NCBI RefSeq assembly: GCF_000385135.1
Contig: NZ_ARQM01000012.1
Span: 186,001 to 250,000 of the forward strand
DNA length: 64,000 nucleotides
Reading direction: 5' to 3'
Source of the DNA: Promicromonospora sukumoe 327MFSha3.1
GTDB taxonomy: Bacteria; Actinomycetota; Actinomycetes; Actinomycetales; Cellulomonadaceae
In this document: piece by piece, positions 1 through 6,506 of the stretch
Position numbering within the stretch: the first letter of the stretch is position 1
Layout of the letters: each line of letters opens with the position of its first letter
Notes under the pieces: generated by a model
The model's database searches: none
Told to the model about the DNA's origin: nothing
The model's input: only the letters and a program-made list of their open reading frames with translations
Program-made: the position numbers and the translations under genes

Positions 1-158
1 GCCCCGGCGTCGGCGATCAGGTCCCGGGTCCAGCGGTCGATGTCCAGGAGGTTGGTGCCAGGCGTGGCGCGGTCGCGCAGCGTCCGCAGGAAGCCGCCGA
101 CCAGGGCGCCCGTCTCCCTGGCGCGGGCCAGCTCGGTGGGGTTGAGGATCTCGATCAT
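1..158 (-). CDS. map: Type I methionine aminopeptidase, N-terminal part (runs off window)
   Basis: The minus strand from the ATG at 158 reads MIEILNPTELARARETGALV and continues as about 52 residues to the window edge. This matches the start of bacterial type I methionine aminopeptidase, which removes the initiator methionine in the cytosol using a dinuclear metal site. The metal ligands lie beyond the window. An AAAGGG Shine-Dalgarno sits about 8 nt upstream of the ATG. It is divergent from the XRE regulator at 220, so the two may share a controlled promoter region. The assignment rests on only the first 52 residues, but the I-L-x-P-x-E-L-x-x-A-R-x-x-G pattern is characteristic. Confidence 0.8.
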   Translation of the reverse strand, partial: MIEILNPTELARARETGALVGGFLRTLRDRATPGTNLLDIDRWTRDLIADAG

Positions 159-181
159 GGGGTGCCCTTTCTACCAATAAC

Positions 182-212
182 TATCCCGGCAATGTTATAC
201 CGGTATTAGAAT
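182..212. promoter_or_regulatory. Divergent map/XRE control region with palindrome and leaderless-type -10
   Basis: A perfect 10-bp palindrome ATACCGGTAT lies at 197-206, and a related half-site TATCCCGG lies at 183-190. On the plus strand TAGAAT (207-212) is a good actinobacterial -10 element placed 7 nt before the ATG at 220, and no Shine-Dalgarno is seen there, so the XRE mRNA is probably leaderless. The palindrome sits just upstream of that -10 and between two divergent genes, so it is a candidate operator for the XRE protein. This is inference from position and symmetry. Confidence 0.45.
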
Positions 213-219
213 CGGTGTC

Positions 220-492
220 ATGGTCAGGCTGCCGCTCACCCCCGCCGACGTCGAGCGCGGACAGCGCCTCGGCGCCCTTCTGCGCCGCGCCCGCGGGGAC
301 CGCTCGATGCTGGAGACCGCGCTCGACGCCCGCGTCTCCCCCGAGACCCTGCGCAAGATCGAGTCGGGCCGCGTGGCCACGCCCGCGTTCTCGACGATCG
401 CGGCGATCGCGGGCGTGCTGGGCCTGTCCCTCGACGAGGTGTGGGCGGAGATCAGCCGGCCCGAGGGCGCGCGGGACCGGCTGGTCTCCTAG
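220..492 (+). CDS. XRE-family helix-turn-helix transcriptional regulator
   Basis: This 90-residue protein is essentially a single HTH_XRE (cro/C1) domain. It contains R-x-L-G-x-L-L-R-x-A-R, then S-P-E-T-L-R-K-I-E-S-G-R as the recognition helix region, and a closing L-G-L-S-L-D-E-V-W segment typical of HTH_3 domains. No ligand or toxin-binding domain is attached. The ATG at 220 is chosen because a -10 hexamer lies 7 nt upstream, the leaderless arrangement; an overlapping frame starting at 215 is a shadow. It is divergent from map and convergent with the HNH gene. It probably autoregulates and may affect map. No partner gene suggests a toxin-antitoxin pair. Confidence 0.8.
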   Translation: MVRLPLTPADVERGQRLGALLRRARGDRSMLETALDARVSPETLRKIESGRVATPAFSTIAAIAGVLGLSLDEVWAEISRPEGARDRLVS

Positions 493-498
493 CTGGCG

Positions 499-2475
499 TC
501 AGATGGGGTGGGCCCAGGAGAGGTCGGGGCGGCGTGACCTGGGGCGGACTCGACCAGGTGGCCCGTACGTCGGGCGTGGCTGTCGAGGTGGTGGGCTGGG
601 CCGGTAGGCGATCAAGCCGTGGCCGGGGGTGGCCCGGCAGCCGATCGAGTAGCGGCTGCGTGGGGTACGGCCGGGCGCAAGGCCGGTCATGTCGACGGCC
701 GGAGCCGCGGCACGGTCGCGGGCCGGGGTGGCGTCCAGAACGTGGTTGAGCTCGCCGGTCACCGACGCGAGAAGCGCCGTTGAGCGATTCCCGGCCGGCT
801 CCTGGTCAAAGGGCGGTTCCGAAGCAGCGGTCGCTGGGGCGTCACCGAGCGATTTGAAATCCGCGTCCGGTGCCGACCCGCCGACCGACGCGTCACCGAG
901 CCCGCTGGCACCCACGATCGGTGTCACCGCAGGGGGCGAGGGAGCGTCGGAGGTGGAGGACGTGTCACGCATGGGTGTCGCGTTCAGGGTCCTGGCGGGT
1001 GTCGGCGGCGTGGGCGCGACCGAGACGTACGTGTGCCCTGTCGGGGTGACCGTCTCGACCGCGTGCCGGCCGTTGAGGTCGGTGGTCTTCTGTGACCAGC
1101 CCGGTGCTTGCTTCGCGTGGTTGCACCTGGCACACAGGCCTTGGCCGTTGTCGAGGCTGGTCGGGCCGCCCTCCGCGTACGGGGTGACGTGGTCGGTGTG
1201 TCGGATGGGGGCGTCGCACCAGGTGGTCGCGCAGATGCCCTGTTCCCGGGCTCGCAGCAGGCTTGCGAGTCCCTGGGGGTGAAACCGCGACGTAGATGTC
1301 GTGGCCAGGAGGCGACCGTGCGGGTTGACGTAGATCGAGCGCAGCCAGGCGGTGTCGGTGTCGATCGCGTGCGCGGCGAGGTTGCGGGCGACCGGGGCCG
1401 GGACGACGCCCGCACCGGAGGGCGCGCCCTCGACGACCACGGCTGGCTGGTTACCGCCCGCGAAGAGGGTGTCGTCCGAGACCAGGAGATTGATCGTCAC
1501 CGGGACATCGTTCGCGTGGCCCGGTTCGCGGGCGGTGACGCGTTCGATGAGGGTGTCGGCCATGATCTGCCCGACCCCTCGCTCGTCACCCGTGGCCTTC
1601 GCGGTCTCGGCCGTTGCCTTGAGCTGGGCGTAGGCCTGCACGCCCTGTGCCATCGGGACCAGGGCGGTGAGGTAGACCATGAGATCGGGTGCCGGGCGGA
1701 TGGACACGCGACGTTCGGTCACGGCCTTCGCGTTGCGCTTCACGCACGCGTGCACGTCGAGCTGGGCGGCGAGTTCCTTGATCCGTGCGATGAGCCGCCG
1801 GGTGCTCATCTTCGCCAGCTCGGCCAGGCGTGCGGGTCCGCAGATCTCTTCGTCGATCAGGGCGCGGTGTTCCAGGGACAGGTGGGAGGTCTCGCGGACC
1901 AGGATGGTCGCCCGCCACTGCGACAGCACTCCGGCCTGCATTGCGGCGAAGGTGTGGGGCATCTGCGTGACCCAGACCCGGGACGTGGAGACGAACCCGG
2001 CCCCGGCGTGCGGGCTGACTCGCAGGGCGGCACTGACCTGGTTGGGGACACCCCGCCCACGCCGCTCGGCCCGGATGCTCTGCCGGGCCTCATCGGCGCG
2101 TGTTGCCTCGTCCAACGCGACCGTCAGCCGGGCCTGGGTCGCGGTGATGGCGTTCTTCACGGACTCGAGCTCGCCGAGGAGGTCGACCCACTCGGCCTGC
2201 ACCGCACGCGAGACATCAGCACTTCCGGACTCGATGTCAGTGGCACCGGGCAAGATCATGCCTGCGAGGGCCTCGCGAACCGCCCGCACGCCCGCCGCGT
2301 CGACGGCCCCGCCGGGCGCGGATGCACCGGAGGCACCGGACATCCCGGCGGCATCGGACGTCCCGGCACGACCGGGCAGCACCGACCCGGCAGGCCGCCT
2401 CGCCCCGTTCCCGGGCAGCACCGATCGAGCGGCCTGCTCGCCCGCCGATCCTGGCACCTCACCCGTTCGCGTCAT
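499..2475 (-). CDS. DUF222 and HNH endonuclease domain protein (13E12-repeat type)
   Basis: A 658-residue protein. After a low-complexity Ala/Gly/Pro leader of about 70 residues comes a DUF222 region (roughly residues 80-330), followed by an HNH nuclease domain near residues 415-465. The HNH core is visible as C-D-A-P-I-R-H-T-D-H-V-T-P-Y, then G-G-P-T, then C-A-R-C-N-H-A-K, with the paired cysteines expected for a zinc-stabilised HNH fold. The C-terminal 190 residues are Ala/Pro-rich with no recognised domain. Such proteins are abundant in actinobacteria (the REP13E12 family of mycobacteria) and their role is unsettled; a DNA-nicking or mobile-element origin is often suggested. The ATG at 2475 (M-T-R-T-G-E) is preferred to one ten codons upstream. 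No flanking element ends were seen. Confidence 0.85.
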   Translation of the reverse strand: MTRTGEVPGSAGEQAARSVLPGNGARRPAGSVLPGRAGTSDAAGMSGASGASAPGGAVDAAGVRAVREALAGMILPGATDIESGSADVSRAVQAEWVDLLGELESVKNAITATQARLTVALDEATRADEARQSIRAERRGRGVPNQVSAALRVSPHAGAGFVSTSRVWVTQMPHTFAAMQAGVLSQWRATILVRETSHLSLEHRALIDEEICGPARLAELAKMSTRRLIARIKELAAQLDVHACVKRNAKAVTERRVSIRPAPDLMVYLTALVPMAQGVQAYAQLKATAETAKATGDERGVGQIMADTLIERVTAREPGHANDVPVTINLLVSDDTLFAGGNQPAVVVEGAPSGAGVVPAPVARNLAAHAIDTDTAWLRSIYVNPHGRLLATTSTSRFHPQGLASLLRAREQGICATTWCDAPIRHTDHVTPYAEGGPTSLDNGQGLCARCNHAKQAPGWSQKTTDLNGRHAVETVTPTGHTYVSVAPTPPTPARTLNATPMRDTSSTSDAPSPPAVTPIVGASGLGDASVGGSAPDADFKSLGDAPATAASEPPFDQEPAGNRSTALLASVTGELNHVLDATPARDRAAAPAVDMTGLAPGRTPRSRYSIGCRATPGHGLIAYRPSPPPRQPRPTYGPPGRVRPRSRRPDLSWAHPI

Positions 2476-2600
2476 GCCATCAACATATAGCACACACGTA
2501 CGCACCGCTCGTTGAATCGACCCGATCTGCCATCAGCAGAATCGACTGCGCCTCACGACAGAACCCTGCGACTCGACGGCCGCGCTCGATGGCCGCGCAA

Positions 2601-2666
2601 GTGATCGGTAGAAGGTCAGGTGATCGGCAACTCGAGTTGCCGATCACCTGACCTTCTACCGATCAC
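2601..2666. repeat. Perfect 66-bp palindrome with nested GTGATCGG repeats
   Basis: The two 33-bp arms (2601-2633 and 2634-2666) are exact reverse complements centred on CTCGAG. Within each arm GTGATCGG occurs twice, separated by TAGAAGGTCAG, so four copies of the octamer are symmetrically arranged. It lies 77 bp downstream of the DUF916-like gene stop and 126 bp upstream of the HNH gene start. No T-run follows. It may be a terminator or RNA-processing hairpin for the leftward operon, or a protein-binding cruciform site. The rest of 2476-2742 shows nothing else recognisable. Confidence 0.7.
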
Positions 2667-2742
2667 CTGGGCCCACGACCACACGACGCACCGAACCCGT
2701 GGCACCAGCCACCGAGCAACCAGACCCCGCCCGGCCGATCCC

Positions 2743-3843
2743 TCAGCTCCGCCCGGCCAGCACCTCCGCCCGCCCCTCCGCGCGGGCCCCCTCGATGAGC
2801 CGGTCCAGCCGCGTCCGGCGCGCGCGGAGCGCCCGGCGCACCGCCCAGCCGGCGAGCACCAGCACGAGCAGCACCAGGGCGTGCAGCAGCGGCAGGGCCC
2901 AGGCGGTGTCTGTCAGGACGATGTCGGCGGGCGCGGCCACACCGCCGCCCTCGCCGCCGCCCTCACCACCGCCACCGCCGGCCCCGTCGCCGGCCACCAC
3001 CGCCCCGACCACCGCCTCCACGCCGAACGGCCCGAGCGGCCAGACCCCGGGCACCTCGACGCTGACCTCGCGCCGTCCGCCGGGCAGCACCTCCAGCGCC
3101 TCCCCCTGCGGCGCGGAGGCGTCCGGCCCGCCGAAGCCGCTGTCCGCGCGAACCCGCGCGGTGGTGTCCAGCGCGACCGTCCCGTCGTTGACGACGGCGT
3201 ACCGCACCACGAAGGACCCGGGCTCGAACAGGCCAGCCCCCTGCGTGAACGACACCCCGAGCAGCTCCGCGTCCAGGGCGGCGACCACGTCCCCCGGGAC
3301 CCGCAGGTTCATGCGCACGCCGACCCGCGACTCCACCTGCATCTCCCCGCCGGAGCGCACCGACGCCGCGACACCGGCCGGGTGGTCGCCGGGCAGGGCG
3401 CCCTCGGGCGCCACCACCTCGACGGGCACCACCTCGGTCTCCCCCGGACCCACCACGACCTGGTCGGGCACGGTGATCCACGCGCCGCCGTCGACCGGCT
3501 CGACGGCGGACGGACGCATGTCGAAGCTGCCGCGCTCGGTCAGGTAACCGTCGTTGGCCGACAGCGCGAACGTCACCTCGTCCGCCGAGTGGTTGGTCAC
3601 CGCCACGTGCTCCGTCGCCCGCTCGCCGGGGGCGAGCTCCAGGTCGACGACGCGGCGCCCGTCCGGCCCCGCGGCGTCGGCGGGTACTACGGACCAGGTG
3701 ACCCGACCGTCGTCGGCCGCGACGAGAACGGGCGCGGCAGGAACGGACGCGGCGAGAGCCGGCGCGGCCAGAGCAGGCGCCGCGAGAGCCGGCGCGAGGA
3801 CGGCGAGGGCGAGGATCGCCGCGACCTTCGTGGGGATGCGCAT
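2743..3843 (-). CDS. DUF916 (WxL-interacting)-like membrane-anchored surface protein
   Basis: A 366-residue exported protein. It has an N-terminal signal peptide with Ala-rich APALAA repeats (residues 1-35). A beta-sandwich region follows with V-T-W-S-V-V-P, R-x-x-x-D-L-x-L-A-P-G-E, E-H-V-A-V-T-N and I-T-V-P, the pattern of the DUF916 domain found in WxL-interacting proteins. A second beta domain leads to a Gly/Glu-rich linker (residues about 290-305), one transmembrane helix near 318-340 and a basic cytosolic tail with the R-R-A-L-R-A-R-R-T-R-L-D-R pattern. The ATG at 3843 is chosen for its AGGAAG ribosome site. It is the last gene of the leftward operon, directly after the WxL-like gene, which supports a partnership on the cell surface. 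In Firmicutes such pairs bind peptidoglycan and other surface proteins; function here is inferred. Confidence 0.7.
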   Translation of the reverse strand: MRIPTKVAAILALAVLAPALAAPALAAPALAASVPAAPVLVAADDGRVTWSVVPADAAGPDGRRVVDLELAPGERATEHVAVTNHSADEVTFALSANDGYLTERGSFDMRPSAVEPVDGGAWITVPDQVVVGPGETEVVPVEVVAPEGALPGDHPAGVAASVRSGGEMQVESRVGVRMNLRVPGDVVAALDAELLGVSFTQGAGLFEPGSFVVRYAVVNDGTVALDTTARVRADSGFGGPDASAPQGEALEVLPGGRREVSVEVPGVWPLGPFGVEAVVGAVVAGDGAGGGGGEGGGEGGGVAAPADIVLTDTAWALPLLHALVLLVLVLAGWAVRRALRARRTRLDRLIEGARAEGRAEVLAGRS

Positions 3844-3874
3844 GCACGGATCTTCCTGGGTCGGTCGGTTCGGG

Positions 3875-3926
3875 CGACGTGTCAGACGCACAGATCACCC
3901 GGGTGACCTGTGCGTCTGACACGTCG
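3875..3926. terminator. 52-bp near-perfect palindrome between WxL-like and DUF916-like genes
   Basis: Arms 3875-3900 and 3901-3926 are reverse complements with one mismatch (3894/3907) and centre on CACCCGGGTG. The outer part contains GTGTCAGACGC. No U-tract follows. It lies in the 87-bp gap between the WxL-like stop (3931) and the DUF916-like start (3843), only 31 bp from that start. It may attenuate or separate expression of the last gene of the operon. A hairpin with the same TGTCAGACGC core follows hflX at 46768. Confidence 0.5.
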
Positions 3927-3930
3927 GGGG

Positions 3931-4566
3931 TCAGCCCTCGAAGAGGGACAGCGTGAGGACGGACGAGTAGTCGCCCGGCGCCACGTCCGCGGGGGTGCGC
4001 AGCGTGAGGTCCGCGTTCACGTCCCACGGCCCGGCCTCGGACCCGGCGGCCCACGTGGACAGGAGCAGCTCCTGCCCCTCCAGGCCGACGGCGGCGCCGC
4101 CCGACCCGTCGGGGAGCACGCTGGACACGGGCTCGCCCGCGGCCACGTCGCCCGACGGCGACGGGGTCAGCAGGCGCGGCGCCCAGCCCAGGTACTCGGG
4201 CCCGATCGGCTCGCGGCCCTCGGCCGTGAACTCGCTCGCCTGGCCGACGACGGCCCAGTACGACCCCTCGGGGATCTCCTCGGCGTCCCGGGTGTCGGCC
4301 ACGGTGACCGTGGGCAGGGTGCCGACGAACTGGCGCGCCTCGGCGTCGGAACCGTCCTCGGCCAGGACGACGCCGTCGTTCGGCGCCACGGACATCGTCA
4401 GGGCGCCCGGGGTGTTGTCCTCGATGCTGACGGACAGGTCGACGCCGGTCTCGTCGCCGTCGGCGGCCGTTGCCGTGGTCGCGGTGACCGCGAGCGCCCC
4501 GACCGTCGCGACGGCCAGGCCCGCGGCGGCCGCCGCGATCCGCTGGGTGGTGCGGTGGTTGTTCAT
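3931..4566 (-). CDS. Secreted WxL-domain-like surface protein
   Basis: A 211-residue protein with a signal peptide (M-N-N-H-R-T-T-Q-R-I, then a long Ala/Val core ending near residue 35 at T-A-T-A-A-D-G). The mature part is one beta-rich domain whose closing segment, D-V-N-A-D-L-T-L-R-T-P then P-G-D-Y-S-S-V-L-T-L-S-L, and the earlier D-T-R-D...Y-W-A-V-V-G-Q-A-S-E-F pattern resemble WxL cell-surface domains. The literal W-x-L tripeptides are degenerate. The ATG at 4566 has an AAGAGA ribosome site; the same frame stays open upstream but that part is a shadow of the neighbour. It follows the secreted carbohydrate-binding protein by 35 bp and precedes a DUF916-like gene. WxL proteins bind the cell wall non-covalently; anchoring to the wall is inferred. 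Confidence 0.6.
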   Translation of the reverse strand: MNNHRTTQRIAAAAAGLAVATVGALAVTATTATAADGDETGVDLSVSIEDNTPGALTMSVAPNDGVVLAEDGSDAEARQFVGTLPTVTVADTRDAEEIPEGSYWAVVGQASEFTAEGREPIGPEYLGWAPRLLTPSPSGDVAAGEPVSSVLPDGSGGAAVGLEGQELLLSTWAAGSEAGPWDVNADLTLRTPADVAPGDYSSVLTLSLFEG

Positions 4567-4601
4567 GTCGTCTCTTCTCTTCGTGATGGCACTGCGTGAG
4601 G

Positions 4602-6506
4602 TCAGGAGCAGGACAGGGCCGGGACGGTGAGGTCGTGGCGCACGGTGACCTCCTCGCCGTCGACCGTGGCCGTGGCGGTCACCGAGGCGGCGCCCTCGGG
4701 CACCGACGCGGCACGCGTGGCGAACGACTGGTACGCGGCGTCGCCAGGCTCGACGCCGGACATCGACCGCGACCCGTGCTCGGTGGTCAGCACCACGTCG
4801 ACCGGGACGTCCGAGCCGTTGACGGCGCGGACGGCGACGTGCGCCTTGCCCGCCACGCAGCGGGCGGACGCCTCCGCCGTCACGGGCAGGTCGGCCCCGG
4901 CGGCCGGCAGGGTCAGCGACCGGCGCTCCTCGGCGTTGCCCGCGGTGTCGGTGGCCGCGAACTCGATGACCTGCTCGGTCTCGGTGAGCGCGCGGGTGAA
5001 CGGCCCGGTGTAGGTGCCCCAGAACGTGCCGGGTCCCTCCCACTGGATCCGGTCCACGCCGGAGCCGTCGCCGTCGGTGGCCTCCAGCGTGATCTCGACG
5101 CTCGCGCCCAGGTTCTCGACGGACGCCGTGGTCACGGGCGCGGCCGAGTCGACGCGCAGCTCGCGCTCCGCGTCGCCGGTGTTGCCCGCCGCGTCGGTGG
5201 CCGTCACGCGCAGGGTGTGCGTGCCGTCGGCCAGCGTGAACGGCCCGGTGTACGGCTCCGGGTCGGCGCCGTCGACCGAGACCCGTACCCGCGGGTCCGG
5301 GTCACGGTTGTCGGTGGCACGCACGGTGACCGTCACGGGCTCCAGGAACCAGCCCGACGGCGCGGCGGCCGGCGTCGTGGTCACGGTGACCGACGGCGGG
5401 GAGGTGTCCTCGGCGTCGTCCGGCTCCAGCACGAACACGACGGCCTCGGCCGGCACGTCCGTACCCTCGACCTCGCCCGCCACCAGGAACAGCCCGCCGG
5501 CCTCCGCGTAGTCGGCGGGGTCGACGTCGGCCCACGCGACCGGGATGCGGCTGTCCCGCGACCCGTCCGCGTACTCGGCCGTGACGGCGGCCGGCAGCAC
5601 CGGCGCGGTACCCGCGAGGGTGACCACGGCGACGTTGTCGACCCCGACGACGTCGCCGGGCGCGCCGTCACGCACGTACACGGTGCCGGTCACGGGCTCC
5701 ACCAGGTCGGGCGAGGTGCCCGTGACCTCGAACGAGCCGGGCTCGGCGACATCGTCCGCCGTGACCTGGGCCCAGGTCACGGGGACCCGGACCACGCGGC
5801 CGTCCTCGTAGACGGCGTCGAGCCGGTCCGGCAGGTCGGGCAGCTCGCCCACCTGCGTGGGGATGTGCACCGGCGTGTGGTCGATGGGGCCGAACGGGTC
5901 CTCCGGCTCCGGGTCGACGACGCCGCCGGTGCCCCAGACCTCCCACTCGGAGACACCGACGGCCGAGTACGTGTTCTCGTCCCCGCCCCGCAGGGCCTGG
6001 AACGTGGCCCGCAGCCGGGTGGTCTCCACGGGCTCGAAGGTGGTCGCGTTGAGCCCCAGGCGGTCGGTCGGGAAGCCGCTGGGGGCGGGCAGGTCGGTGA
6101 ACGCCCCGGCGTCGGCGTCCCAGTACTGGATCTTCCAGGAGGTGGGGACGCGCACGTTGTCGCCGTTGGCGTCCGTGCCGTCGGACCAGAAGCGCAGGAC
6201 CGAGCGGTCGACCCGGACCGGCGCCTCCCACGTGTACTCGAGCCACTGGCTGGCGGGTCGCGGGTCCTCGCCCCAGGTGGCCCAGGTGGCGTCGTGCGCC
6301 CCGCCCGTGCTGACGCCGGCGCCGTCGTTCACGGCGGCGACGCGGTTCCAGGAGGCGGTGTAGCTGGCCGTCGGTTCGGCCAGCGGGGCGAGGTTGGCGG
6401 GTTCGGCGTCCGCCGCCGCGGCGGGCACCAGGCCCGCCAGGGCCAGGATCAGCGCCCCGACGACGGCGGCGGCCCGGTGGCCGGGCGCTCTGCGAGTGGT
6501 GGTCAT
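4602..6506 (-). CDS. Secreted carbohydrate-binding/Ig-repeat protein with two-Cys C-terminal module
   Basis: A 634-residue exported protein with no recognisable catalytic domain. In order: signal peptide (1-33); an F5/8-type-C-like domain (about 38-195) with Q-W-L-E-Y-T-W, R-F-W-S-D-G and W-K-I-Q-Y-W-D signatures; two bacterial Ig-like repeats (about 215-395) of the V-G-E-L-P-D-L-P-D-R-L-D-A-V-Y-E-D-G type; two chitobiase/Ig-like repeats with T-A-T-D-A-A-G-N-T-G (about 400-540); and a final module with one Cys near its start and one at the end, shared with the proteins at 8797 and 13876. The ATG overlaps the stop of the GH127 gene (ATGA), so the two are translationally coupled. It probably targets glycans for the enzymes of the operon. 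A hidden catalytic role cannot be excluded. Confidence 0.75.
   Translation of the reverse strand: MTTTRRAPGHRAAAVVGALILALAGLVPAAAADAEPANLAPLAEPTASYTASWNRVAAVNDGAGVSTGGAHDATWATWGEDPRPASQWLEYTWEAPVRVDRSVLRFWSDGTDANGDNVRVPTSWKIQYWDADAGAFTDLPAPSGFPTDRLGLNATTFEPVETTRLRATFQALRGGDENTYSAVGVSEWEVWGTGGVVDPEPEDPFGPIDHTPVHIPTQVGELPDLPDRLDAVYEDGRVVRVPVTWAQVTADDVAEPGSFEVTGTSPDLVEPVTGTVYVRDGAPGDVVGVDNVAVVTLAGTAPVLPAAVTAEYADGSRDSRIPVAWADVDPADYAEAGGLFLVAGEVEGTDVPAEAVVFVLEPDDAEDTSPPSVTVTTTPAAAPSGWFLEPVTVTVRATDNRDPDPRVRVSVDGADPEPYTGPFTLADGTHTLRVTATDAAGNTGDAERELRVDSAAPVTTASVENLGASVEITLEATDGDGSGVDRIQWEGPGTFWGTYTGPFTRALTETEQVIEFAATDTAGNAEERRSLTLPAAGADLPVTAEASARCVAGKAHVAVRAVNGSDVPVDVVLTTEHGSRSMSGVEPGDAAYQSFATRAASVPEGAASVTATATVDGEEVTVRHDLTVPALSCS

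Noticed and set aside
220-492. XRE gene as antitoxin of a toxin-antitoxin pair
   Set aside because: No adjacent co-oriented toxin-sized gene; the neighbours are map and the HNH gene.
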